From positions 1-34,186 of the forward strand of contig JABVXU010000566.1 of assembly GCA_013365365.1 (NCBI GenBank): a stretch of 34,186 nt of DNA, read 5' to 3'. Positions 23,520 through 34,186 of the stretch are shown here, piece after piece (the first letter of the stretch is position 1; the number at the start of each line of letters is the position of its first letter). A program made the translations under genes and the position numbers. A model generated the notes under the pieces. The model worked only from the letters and a program-made list of their open reading frames with translations. It had not been told where the DNA came from and ran no database searches. This stretch comes from Cruorifilaria tuberocauda. Its lineage: Eukaryota; Nematoda; Chromadorea; Rhabditida; Onchocercidae.

Positions 23520-26500
23520 TTAATAAGGAGATAGGGAATGGTAATCAACCGATAAAAGTGGTTCCTGATAATCAGTTCTATCGAGTGACGAATCGTAATC
23601 ATCGTCATCATCATCATCAATATCAGCAAACATCGATTTCTTATCAAAACAATGCTCGGTTTCCGGAACAGTTAACTGTGAAGCACATCTGCTAATCATT
23701 GATGCGGATTTTCTGATTTTAAAATTTCTGTTAACCACTGATGCAGATCTGTTAATCTTAAAATAATAAGAAATTATCATTAATCTGCATAAAGAAATTC
23801 TGATTATTTCAATCTTTTGCTTGATTTATCGATTAAGACTTTTGTTAGGATTAAATTTGAATTAAATTGCTAGGCCTATTTTGATGGATTAAAGGTTTTT
23901 ACTTGATGGCCAAGGTGCTGTGTATCGATGTTAGATTGTTGAGCTACGCAAACATAAAGAGGTCGATAAAGAATAGTATAATCATCAGTTGATTGTTCTG
24001 AAGATTTGAATATTAATTGATTGAAATGCGAAGTTATCGTAATTACCATTGCATCTCAGAATTTCAAAACAAAAATATCGAATTAATAATTATTCAATTG
24101 TGAAAAATTAAAAAAATTGCACTCAGTAAACTGAATTCAAAAAAGAAAAATACCCAAAATGAAATATTTATCAAACCTAAATCTGCTTCATCATCGTCAT
24201 CATGATCAATTTGAAATTCGGACGAAATGTAACGGCCACCTTCTACATGTGAACAACACGTATCTGAATAAATTGAAACCATTTCGTTTTCTTTTTTTCT
24301 TGTGAAATATAAAATTTTATTGCTGTTATTAGTAATGCTTGAATTCTTACCAGTAAATAATACTTTGCAAATGATTGAATTGTCAAATTTACAATTTAAT
24401 CATTTTTGATAAAATAACTTTGTAACATTGTTAAACAAAATTAAATTAACATTCTTTAATTTTATTATTTCATTATTGATTGACATTTTTAGTGTTTTGA
24501 ATTAAATTTTAGCTGAAAATTACTGATATCAGTAAAAACAAAAAAAGCTAAATTATGATTTTTACTATCCAGAAAATGCTCATTAATTTTCTCAGAAAAA
24601 AGACTTATTAAAACTTTTAAATGATTAATTATTGTAAATTAAATTGGCTATATTCCTTTTCTGCAAAAACAAATAAATAATTATTGAGAAAAATAAAGAG
24701 TAATTCATTTTTCTTTTTTCTCACTTTTTTAATCGGAAAATTTATCCAAAATCAAAATAAAAATTATAAGAATTTTGTAATATCACAAATTAAATAATCT
24801 ATGATTCTCAATATTTTAACAAAATTATCAGATAATTGTTAACAAAGAATTTTTTGTCTTTTATTTTTAAGAAATGTTGAAAGTAAAATTTAAGTGTCGT
24901 TAGCTCTCAATTGAATCATACGTATGACAAATTGATGGATTCCACTTTTTCTTTCAGATGAATTTTAGTGATAAGAATGATGTGATATGAGTTATCAAAT
25001 TAAATGTAAATTATTCGTAATCTTTCTTAACTTTATATTTTAACATGTTTTTCTTTTTTTCTGTCAAAAAATTTGCTACAATTTAATTTTTTCTTCATCT
25101 TTTATTTTTAAATTTTAATTTCCAACAGATAATTTTTGATTTAATTATTTAATTGATTAAAAAATTAACCGTAATCAAGTATAGGTTTTGGCATTGTTGC
25201 TTTCAGGAACGGTAATGTAGCAATTATAAGCGGAAATTCCATCTGTAATGCTTGATTACCTTTGTCATCTTCAATGCAAGCCTAAATTTAAATTTCGTTA
25301 TCATATCAATCAATCATATCAAATTATCATATCATATCATATCAAGATTTGACAAATCATCAATTTTTAATTCAATTAGTGGTTACTATGTGATTGCATG
25401 CTACTTCTGATATTTCTCCTGCTTTTGATGACGAACTTTTGTTTAAATCAAAGAGACATTTAACATAATTGATTAAATTTAACAAAATTGAAATCCACTG
25501 CCACGAGCCGGGATCGAACCGGCGACCTTTAGATCTTCAGTCTAACGCTCTCCCGACTGAGCTATCATGGCCACGTCACGTCACTGCTTACGAAATTTAT
25601 TTTCCCTTACATTTAAAATAATTTTTAGATTTTAATAATTTCAAAAATATTAATAATTTATAAATAACTAATCAAGAAGCTAAGACTGATTACTTTAAAA
25701 AATGATAAGTAAGTTAAAATGTATAAACTTTTTACTTGAAATACATAGAAGATTTGTAGTAAGCGACAAACACCAATCAGTGTTGGAGGTACGACAGGTA
25801 AGACAAGCGATTGCAATTGGGTTGTATCAAATTTACCTTGTGTATATGGTTTAACAGGTGATGTCCTGTTGGCATTTAAAAGTGATATTTATTATATTAC
25901 CATATTAATTAATCAAACATTTACAGTTTCAATCAATATTGCTATCCCTTAATATATCTACATTTTTTATTAACATTGCTATCCTTAAATACATTTATAT
26001 TTTAGATCGATATTGCCATTCTCAATATATTAGGAAGAGTTAGCGTTTACTACCGATTTCCTACAGCTATTACAGTTATCAGGGAGAACAACATGGAATA
26101 TTTTGCTTAATTTTAAATCATCAACTAAAAACTTACCTGCTTTCTAAAACTACGCAATCAATGTGTTTGTTTTCTCCAGCATTTTTTTCCACAAAATATT
26201 CCACATGCTAAAATTAACCTTCAATTCATCAAAATTTAAAAGTTATATAGCACTACTTATTACTATTTAATAAATTCAAAATTTTTGTGAAAGTTGGCAT
26301 TTTTGTGAAATAATCAATATTGCTATCCCTCAACATATCTACACTACATATATTTAAATGAAGAATTAACTATAATTTTTGAAAAATATACTGTTCAAAC
26401 TGTCAACTTTTGTCATTCCTACAAGTTAAGCATTTAATCTAAGTGAATTTTTTTTTGTTTTCATTAATTCTTCCATAAAGCTTAAATTATTTGACATTGG

Positions 26501-28352
26501 ATAATTTCGGCATAAGTTGAAATACTTTAAAAACAAAACAACAACCTGAGTTAAGCGCATTGCAATCCAAACTATTTCATTTTGACGATTTTCCACATGT
26601 GCTAGAATTCTTACATTTTCACCACATAAATATGCTGTGCGATCCATAATAACTCTGAATGAATTGAAAATTTAGAAATTAAAAGTTTTAGTAGAAAAGT
26701 AATCAAGAATTTAAAATAATTATATTTTATACAAACTATTTTGATTTAAAACTTACTAATTCATTCATGTTAGCCCAAAAAGAAATGAGAAGTTGTAGTA
26801 ATTTTGACGAAAAAATAACTTTAAAGTATTCTTGAAAATAAATAATTTAACTAGTTAACAACTCAATGATTAATTATCAGTTATTCATTGATCTGTTACA
26901 ATTAATGACTAGTTAATTTTTTAAGTTCAGCATTTTAATTTCACCTTAATGCTAAAGCACCACGTTTACGGCATCCTTGCCACGTTACTTCCTTGTTTTG
27001 TCCAAGCAATGCGCACTGTAAAAAGTACGATAAGTTTAAATTTTGATTTTATCTTTGACTGTTAAATTTTAATTTTCAATAAAAAAGTAAAATTAATATA
27101 GCTAACATTATATTTTTCATCCATACAATCCGTAGATGGTCCAATAATTGTAAAATATTTAATACCTTGTGGCATGTTACCGCGTGGAATATTAATGATT
27201 ACCTGGAAATCAAATAGAAGCATAATATATTGAAATTTAATTTACACATAATATAACTGAAGTAAGTAAGTTAGCAGTTATTAGCATCTCATAGTATCCA
27301 ATGTACCTTGACGTAATAGCGTATCGTTCCATACTTCGTCTCCAGTGAACATGGCATTGGACAATCCGGTAACTGAAACTGAAACGGAAACTGATGCGAA
27401 CCAATAAGTAATATCCGCTTACTTTTCTCATCACATTTTTCTGAAAAATTTATCCAATTTTTTCCTCTCGCATAATGTGGCAATAGTTCCAAAATGATTA
27501 GAATCGAAATTTTGTATTTTTTATTTTTATAAACAAACGAAATGATTGAAATTCAAATTTGATAACAAATAGTGAAATCTAAAAATTCAGAGATTACAAA
27601 AATTTCGTGCCAAGTTAATTTAATACAATTTTTAATTGGACGAATACAACAAAGTATTGTTGATCAAAAAATGATCGTAATCTTTTACTTTAATTTATCA
27701 ATTAATTAAATTTATGATAATTAACCTTTTCCCATAACAAACCTTTTCCTTTTCTTTTTTTAAAACAATTTTATTTCCATGAAATATATAAAATAAATTT
27801 CTGAATGCCTGAAAAATGCTTGCCTTGATCCCACACCACTAATTTTTCATTTAATATGTATTGATTATCCTGGATTGAACGTCTTTCACCTGTTTTACTT
27901 AATTTAATACGAGTATGAGCTTTGCCACGAAGAATTACACGGATATCTGAACATTCTAATGAATTGAAAATTAAAAGTTTCGATGAATATGAAATTTTCA
28001 TTCTAAGTTAATCAATTTCTTACTCTCATTAATTTATCATGAATAATTAGCACTTTAAATAAATAAAAAATTAAATATCAAAAATGGAAAAGTTAATGAA
28101 TGAAAAGTTTAGTAATAAATGGGATGATGAAAAAAGATGTATTATATCTTTTTTCGATGTATTATGGTTATTATATTGTATTATAGTTATTATATTATAT
28201 AGATATAGTTATCATTAATTTTAATCAGGATGATTCAAACCTTTGATACGAATATTTCTTGAATTTTCAAGAATAACATTTCCTGATATATTTTCACCGC
28301 TATAATAAATATCTTTGTCAAGTCGTATATCGAATGCTGTGATATAATTCAT
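23520..28352 (-). CDS. Arrestin domain-containing protein (alpha-arrestin)
   Basis: Adaptor of the ARRDC/TXNIP class (known of the family: cytosolic, links membrane cargo to ubiquitin ligases and endocytosis). Exons, 5' to 3': 28352-28241, 27946-27824, 27440-27307, 27202-27107, 27015-26945, 26654-26546, 26207-26137, 25865-25736, 25281-25170, 24263-24177, 23997-23903, 23756-23520. Phases agree throughout, giving 458 residues. Arrestin_N covers about 4-125 (SGENISGNVIL, RVILRGKAHT, HQFPFQFQLP, YGTIRYYVK). Arrestin_C covers about 165-312 (LCGENVRILAHVEN, LVLPVVPPTL, ALQMEFPLIIATLPF). The tail has GGRYISSEF, ILYRPLYVCVA, RSAS/RKSAS sites and two Asp runs. No PPxY motif is visible, which is odd for the class. 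Intron 2 starts with GC instead of GT. The start at 28352 follows an acceptor, ATTTCAG, nine bases upstream. The acceptor of the last exon (TTTTAAG) is the least certain junction. Confidence 0.9.
23559..23584. repeat. 26-bp exact repeat, coding copy
   Basis: Partner of 23073-23098, inside the terminal arrestin exon. Confidence 0.92.
25300..25345. repeat. ATATC pentanucleotide repeat
   Basis: Repeated ATATC/AATC units (ATCATATCATATCATATC core) in arrestin intron 8. Confidence 0.75.
25484..25487 (-). terminator. Pol III terminator of tRNA-Phe
   Basis: A TTTT run on the minus strand begins 12 bases past the tRNA 3' end. Confidence 0.6.
25499..25571 (-). tRNA. tRNA-Phe (GAA)
   Basis: A 73-base cloverleaf read on the minus strand. 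The acceptor stem is GCCATGA/TCGTGGC with one T-G pair, and the discriminator is A. The D arm is GCTC...GAGC, the anticodon arm TTAGA/TCTAA has loop CTGAAGA (anticodon GAA), the variable loop is AGGTC, and the T arm GCCGG/CCGGC has loop TTCGATC. Internal A box (TAGCTCAGTCGG) and B box (GGTTCGATCCC) are intact, and there is no intron. It lies inside intron 8 (25282-25735) of the arrestin gene on the same strand. Confidence 0.96.
25931..26031. repeat. Intronic repeat cluster, arrestin intron 7
   Basis: AATCAATATTGCTATCCCT at 25931-25949 is followed by two decayed copies (AACATTGCTATCCTTAAATA and CGATATTGCCATTCTCAATA), with a period of about 38. Confidence 0.7.
26312..26343. repeat. Intronic repeat copy, arrestin intron 6
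   Basis: AATCAATATTGCTATCCCT is exact to 25931-25949 and then continues with two mismatches over 13 more bases. This copy lies on the other side of exon 7. Confidence 0.8.
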
Positions 28353-28366
28353 TTTGTTTACTGAAA
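28353..28366 (-). promoter_or_regulatory. Candidate spliced-leader acceptor of the arrestin gene
   Basis: On the minus strand ATTTCAG is followed by TAAACAAA and then the ATG at 28352. This favours 28352 over the more upstream in-frame ATG at 28406, which precedes the acceptor and would belong to the outron. Confidence 0.6.
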
Positions 28367-30212
28367 TGAAATCAAAATTTTCAAAATGATCTAATTTGTA
28401 ATTCATAAATCTTTTAGAGAAAATAGAAATTTAGATCTGAGAATATTCGTTTGTTAATTAAGCTGAAAAAATTAAGCTTTTAATGTGAAAACAATCAATA
28501 TAAATAATTTACATCATATAGAGGTGAACATTTTAAATGTTTAAAGTTGTAATTTATCATTCGGTTTTTCCTTCATCTGTTTTTTATAGTTTATCAATTG
28601 ATATCTTTTAAGGATTAAGAAATTTTAAATAAAATTTATTTAAAATTATAAAAATGGATTTAAAAAAAATCAGATTAATTACTTTTTGCATACGAATTTC
28701 TTACTAAAACGATATTATTTTCTATTTTTGGATATCATTTTTAATTTTAATTTATCGAATCAAATTTTGATTCGATCACTTTTTTACAAATATAATAATG
28801 ATTGATTGATATCTAACTGATTGATAAATGGTCCGCACACAAACGTTTAGAAAAGATTAAAAAATAGTCATACCTTGGTCATCTAATTAAAGTAATAGTT
28901 TAATTAAGGTAAATGATATCATGCGTAGCAATATGAGTTTATTGCATTGAATACTTATTGTGCTATCTATCTTAATGAAACGATTAATTGAACGGGTTTA
29001 GGAGTTAAGTAAATCAAGAAATATAAGCTCATATATGAGAAATCGTATAAGTTTGAATATTTCCGTTTGTTAGATCGAAAACTGTATTATCAAACTAGTT
29101 AATCGAGCAGACATCAAGTTATATTTACGAAATTTTTTGATTTGAAAAAATAAGTGGAAATAGTGAAATAGGAAAAATGAGAAAGGTAATGTAAAAAGTT
29201 TTAGCATCCTGAATCACTTGCTTATTTGGGTAAAGCTTATTCAAATGGTATTGGATCAACAAATAGAATGAATATAAACAACTAAACCGATATAGCTTAA
29301 ATAGGGCATCCATTTATGATTAAAAAAAAATGTGCCTTATTGGTCAGTAATATTAAGGCAGGCTATAATGCCTTTCATTTTTTCGAGGAAAAAACTATGA
29401 AAGCTTTACAAAATGAATTCTCTTTCTTCTTTTACTGTTAATAATGATATTCCTTTGGGAGGAAGAAATATATATGAATGCTGAAATAAATAAATAAAAA
29501 GCTAATTTTAGAAAAAATGAGCCAAGAATTGCACATCAGCACTGTTTTAATCATGCTTAACAGCCATAAAATGAATTTTAATGCGTCATTACAACATTCA
29601 TTTCTTATTAACAGCTCATTCGGCTAGTTTTTCAATACTGAAAATAAATTTTAGCTATCTTACCGTACAACGCATTTATCATCTTTTCATTTAAATGTTT
29701 CGTTTTCAGTTATTTCTAAATTGTTATATGCATATCATATTTCCTCGAAAATGCAATACCTTTGAAGAGTTTCTTTCCAACATCCAAAACTTTTTTGATT
29801 ATGCCTTCAGATTAATCAAAAAGCAAATTCTGTTCGTTATTTTTTAATTTGATACCTTTTCCAATTTTTCGACAGCTCCGTTTTAATTGCATTTGATATA
29901 ACGCATGAAAATTTTCATTATTTCATTCAAATGACATCAAATAATACCACACAAAATATAATGATTCTAAACTAAGCGAAATTTAAATATCTAAACCATA
30001 AACTAGAAAAAATATATCAGTCAAATGAGAATGACAATATCAGTAATGCACAATAGGGAAAGAAATATCAACTGAACAGTAAAGAGCATTTCTTAAAAAT
30101 TCAAACGGAATATTCAAATGTTAAGTTTTAGTAAAGATCATTCCTTGGTCTTCGATAGAATTAAGTACACTTCGATGAAGATATGACTAAATTTTACAGT
30201 GTTTCCTTGCAC
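28367..30212. other. Intergenic interval, no gene seen
   Basis: Lies between the arrestin 5' end and the thiolase 3' end. It should hold the arrestin promoter and the thiolase 3'UTR. A 62-codon open frame at 29313-29125 (-) has no splice context and is treated as chance. Confidence 0.5.
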
Positions 30213-32668
30213 TTATAGTCGTTTTACTGCCACAGCGGTTGATTCACCTCCGCCATTACATATCGTTGCGATACCAATCTGATTGACTTGAAGAGCATGA
30301 AGCAGTGTTACAACTATTCGTGCTCCAGATGCTCTGCAAAAGAAATTTAGCTTATGAAAAATAGCGAGGAGGATATGGAAAGAAGCAGATCAGAAGAAAG
30401 TATCAGTAAAAAGGTAAGAAATTGTTGATGGTAAAAGCTTAAATATTATGATGGAGAGAACGGTTCAACAACTTAAAGTGAAAGCACATACAGCAATTAA
30501 AACTTTGTTTTTTTGTCTTTTTTGTTTATTTAGTTTAATTTCTTCATGATTTTATCTGAAGTATTAAATTTCGCTTAATAATTTGAGCGCCTAATAATCA
30601 CTCGATAAATTATGCTTATGGAAATCTCGCAACAAATTATCTAGAACTAGTAAAAATTCATTAAGTAATGCTATAACTAGAAAAAATATTTAAAACAATA
30701 AATCGAACTTTCCATAGGAAAAACAACAACAAACCCAATCGGATGACCAAGCGCAACAGCTCCACCACGAACGTTGACACGGCTGCTGTCCAAACCCATA
30801 TCACGCAAAAAAACAATGGCAGTCATAGCAAACGCTTCATTTATTTCCCATAATGAAACTTCATCCACCGAAATTCCAATTCTCGAAAGCAGCTTTAAAA
30901 ATCTTGAAAAGTTTTACAAAGCAAATTTTTAGTTGTGTAAAACATTCATACATTACCAGTTCAACAGGAAATATAAAACAACGAAAGAATGATTAATAAA
31001 TATTAATAAATAATAAAATCGTTAATAATATCTTAAATACAAACTGACTTTTTTTGCAGCAACAGACGGTGCACGACTGAATTCTACAGGTTCAAGTGCA
31101 GCTTCTGCATAACCCAATACTTGTGCTATTGGTTGACAATTTCGATGAGCAATAAATTTACTGCTTGCGACCAATAATGCAGCTGCTCCATCGCTAATTG
31201 TACTAGCGTTTGCTGCAGTAATGGTTCCTGTATCCGGTATGAAAGCAGGTTTCAAACGAGGTACCTAAAAGTCGAAAATGATGAATAAAAAAACTTAATA
31301 ATCCCAATTTTTACAAAGTGAAGCTAATCAGCTGGTAAAAAATATAAAAACATGCCAAACAACATTTCATTTTTAAATGAAGAGAGAATCCATAAACAGG
31401 TAGAGTCAATCTCTATGAAACATTGCATTTCTTTCTTGAAAACACAAAAACAACCAAGCGAAACTGTAAAGTGCATACCTTCAAAGGATCTAGTCTTTTA
31501 TATTCCTCATCTTGAAATACTTCGCTTGATTCATTTGAATCAAAACACTTTACCGGTACAATTTCTTCATCAAATAAGCCTTCCTTTAAATAGATTTTTT
31601 GAAATCCTTAAAATAAGCTGAAAATGAAAATATAATGGAAATGAAAATATAAAGTTGTGGAATATTACGTAACAAATACTACCTTCCAAGCTTGATGAGC
31701 CCTCCGATAGCTTTCTAAGGCATATTCATCCTGCTCTTCACGGCTTATCGAATATTCAGAGACAGTTTTTTCGGCGCAAACGCCCATCTTTGACTTTGTG
31801 AAGGCATCATTTAAACCATCCTCAAACATACTATCCTGAAAATTATTAGTGCTAAGAATGAAAATCAGAAATTTGGCAGAGACGTAGATAGAATTCAAAC
31901 AATTTTAAAACGAATAAATCAGCGCTTTAGGTTTGAATTCCAAAATCTTACTACAAAAGGATTTCTCATGTCGTTGTTGTCACTGCGAGGTACGCCATAA
32001 TAAGCATTACTCATACTTTCTGTACCAGCTGCCAATACAACATCACGATCACCCAAATGAACAGCTTGAGTAGCCATGATGATTGCCTTCATACTTGATG
32101 AGCATACCTTGTTGATAGTCACGCTTGGTGAAGTCACCGGAATACCTAAATTTAACTTAGTACGAAAAAGAACTTCAAGGAACTGTATTTCAACTGATGT
32201 TGAGAATCCAATAATTTTCAGTATTATATACCATTTACCAGCATTAATTGAAATCTGCCGAGCAATATTCTGCCCGTGACATGAAGTAAGCACACAACCG
32301 ACCATTGTTTCATCGATATGACTAGGAGAGATTCCTAAACATCATATGCAACGATTGATTTTTCTTGAAACTGAACTCATAATATATGCTTTATATACTA
32401 CTTGTAATCAATTTTTTTCAGAGATCAAGAAAATTAAAAATCCTTTTGAAGAAGAATCTCGACAACCCAATTTAAGGTAAAAAACTGAACCAGCTTTTCT
32501 AATTGCTTCTTTGGTCGCCACAACTCCTAAATACACCGGTGAACACTTCTTCAACATTTTACGATAACCGCCTATAGGCGTACGTACGGCTGAAATAATA
32601 TAGACATCCTCCAGTTGGCGTCCCGCTCCACTATTTTTGACATCCATTTCCAGGATTTTCAGTTTCAT
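30213..32668 (-). CDS. Acetyl-CoA acetyltransferase (type II thiolase, ACAT1-like)
   Basis: Catalyses reversible acetoacetyl-CoA formation or thiolysis (2 acetyl-CoA to acetoacetyl-CoA + CoA) in ketone-body, isoleucine and fatty-acid metabolism. Exons: 32668-32491, 32334-32239, 32145-31952, 31835-31683, 31583-31479, 31264-31049, 30892-30735, 30333-30213. All introns are GT-AG and phases agree, giving 406 residues, the normal length of the family's catalytic core. Visible motifs are VRTPIGG near the start, nucleophile C106 in [37 protein letters not shown] with N332, H364 in GHPIGASGAR, and C392 in CNGGGE. Similarity is closest to mitochondrial ACAT1 / C. elegans KAT-1, but no clear mitochondrial presequence is encoded in exon 1. 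A second in-frame ATG is at 32647, and an upstream leader exon cannot be excluded. Confidence 0.94.
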
Positions 32669-32676
32669 GCAAATAT

Positions 32677-32703
32677 TCAATGAGATAAAAACAGATCTAC
32701 CAT
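32677..32703 (-). CDS. Short upstream ORF in thiolase leader
   Basis: MVDLFLSH followed by TGA ends eight bases before the thiolase ATG. It lies downstream of an acceptor TTTTTCAG at 32722, so it would be in the mature 5'UTR if that site is used. It could reduce translation of the main frame. Function is inferred only. Confidence 0.3.
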   Translation of the reverse strand: MVDLFLSH

Positions 32704-32721
32704 TATCCTTCGATTAATAAA

Positions 32722-32731
32722 CTGAAAAATG
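32722..32731 (-). promoter_or_regulatory. Candidate spliced-leader acceptor of the thiolase gene
   Basis: On the minus strand CATTTTTCAG is followed by about 53 bases of leader before the ATG at 32668. It matches the nematode acceptor consensus. Confidence 0.4.
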
Positions 32732-34186
32732 ACAGATTAATAACTCTGTGACAAAAAATTATATTTCATTGGGACGAATTCCAAACGTAAGACTGAGATT
32801 TCGTAACTTTGTCAACATAACATTTGTGACCATATTATTCTAAAAACGAAACGTTGAATAGTTTACATTGGTAATTCAATGAGAGACGAATATTAATTAA
32901 TGGCTGCTTACTTTTTGAAGTATACTTTTTATACTGTTTTCTCATTTTATTTTTTTGGCACAATATTGCGAAATTTCAAGCTAACAAAAACTGACCATCA
33001 ATCTAAGAAAAAACTGCTATAGAAAATACAAACTCCGATAGAAATGATATATATTCCGCATACAATAATCACTCTACTCAGTAATTGCTTCTTTCACTTT
33101 CAAAGTAAATTCATGTTTCAGCTGTAAGTCTATTAATCCATTGCTTTGATCATCTGTAAATATGCTTTTTTCAAATAAGTACTAAAGTTCTAATCATATA
33201 TGGCTTCATAACAGTTTACATCATTTTTATGCCCAATGGTTAATGATTCTAGAGCTTTTGATGGCAATTTAAGAACATTTTTCGAACAGTAACCTCAGCA
33301 CTACTAACTTATATCACATTTCTCGATATTTACATTTAGAAATTGGAGACTTCATAAATTTAACAAAAGAGAATAAAATAACAAAATTTCTTTTCCAAGA
33401 ATTTCTTATAACATAAATTAAAAGAATAGTACAATTCATGGATGCAAATACCTGATAGAATACGATAAATTAGAGCGTTATGAAGGAAAACACTAAGATT
33501 ATTCAAAAGATTCAAAGACATAAAAAACGATCTTTACTTTCTTCATTCAGAGCGGAGAATGAGAGAAAACAGAAACTACAATAGTTTACAGTAAAGAAAA
33601 GAATGTGAATGTAAGAGAGAGACAGTGAAGGTTAACGAAGCTGAAATTATAAAAGTATAAGAGAGAGTTTTTCACAACAGATTAAAAAAGCGGTAAGACT
33701 GCTGTTCAAATATAGTGACACAATATTATCCGGCTGTATTCCTCAGCACAATGCAAATTAACGGCTCACACGTCACGTGAATGGAAATTGAAATGAATGA
33801 TTGGGTGAAGAATTTGAGAGTTCTTAAGATGATGTACCCTTGAGATCATAAACGTGAACGTAATGATTGAGGCATAAATAACGAGGCTAACAATAGCATA
33901 AATTATTGATCAAAATAATTTTGATTTTGTTAAATTTTACACTATAAATTTCAAATTACCACTTGTACTGTAAAGCCATCAATAAATTTGGTGCAGTTCA
34001 TTTCGATCGATTTCTTTTTTTACAACGTTTTCTTCGTTTTACTTTGACTACACTATTTAGATGAAAAGTCGTTAATTTATCCTTTATTTTTTAAGTTGAA
34101 GCTAATTTCGGCATGACATACTTTCTTTGAAATGCAATGATATTTTTGAAAATTTGTCGAGAATTTTCTCGAAACTAGATTTCAAT
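32732..34186. other. Upstream region of thiolase gene, no gene seen
   Basis: About 1.45 kb with no supported exon on either strand. It probably contains the thiolase promoter. A CACGTG E-box lies near 33774. Confidence 0.45.
33772..33780. promoter_or_regulatory. Palindromic E-box (GTCACGTGA)
   Basis: CACGTG with flanking GT and A matches the CLEAR-type site bound by TFEB/HLH-30 and related bHLH factors. It lies about 1.1 kb upstream of the thiolase ATG. A single short match could be chance. Confidence 0.3.

Noticed and set aside
28353..28406. Upstream in-frame ATG for the arrestin gene at 28406
   Set aside because: It lies before the consensus acceptor ATTTCAG, so it is probably removed in the outron. 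The arrestin fold starts naturally at 28352.
31352..31621. 89-codon open frame, plus strand
   Set aside because: Antisense to thiolase exon 5, which has clear protein homology on the minus strand.
1..34186. CRISPR arrays, bacterial operons or phage-type systems
   Set aside because: The window is eukaryotic, with spliced genes and a nematode-type layout. No regularly spaced repeat-spacer structure is present; the tandem repeats have no unique spacers.

Overview
The window reads as nuclear DNA of a nematode, most likely a filarial or other clade III worm. It is very AT-rich. Genes are cut into many short exons by introns of roughly 70 to 1,400 bases, with nematode-type acceptors (TTTCAG, TTTTAG, TTTTAAG). 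Spliced-leader-like acceptors lie a few bases upstream of start codons. One gene is a cuticlin-type zona pellucida (ZP) protein. The genus is inferred from general character, not from a diagnostic sequence.

Three multi-exon genes could be assembled exon by exon with every reading phase agreeing. (1) 14904-22610, + strand, 16 exons, 510 residues: a membrane-anchored ZP-domain cuticlin-like protein with an RRKR processing site and a C-terminal transmembrane helix. (2) 28352-23520, - strand, 12 exons, 458 residues: an alpha-arrestin (arrestin-domain) protein with an acidic, Ser/Arg-rich tail. It is convergent with the ZP gene, and a tRNA-Phe(GAA) gene lies in one of its introns. (3) 32668-30213, - strand, 8 exons, 406 residues: a type II thiolase (acetyl-CoA acetyltransferase, ACAT1/KAT-1-like) with all catalytic motifs.

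The left 14.9 kb is gene-poor. It holds a plausible two-exon gene for a small coiled-coil protein (1766-1041, - strand), exon-like fragments at 181-700 (+), a 480-base frame broken only by two TGA codons (4676-5155, +) that looks like a decayed gene piece, and many simple repeats, minisatellites and hairpins.

The three main genes have unrelated roles (cuticle or apical matrix, membrane-protein trafficking, acetoacetyl-CoA metabolism). I see no operon and no sign of a new multi-gene system. The points most worth checking are possible intron-retention isoforms of the ZP and arrestin genes, a GC-AG intron, an exact 26-base copy of arrestin coding sequence in the convergent intergenic gap, a pre-miRNA-like hairpin near 12.2 kb, and the small coiled-coil gene.
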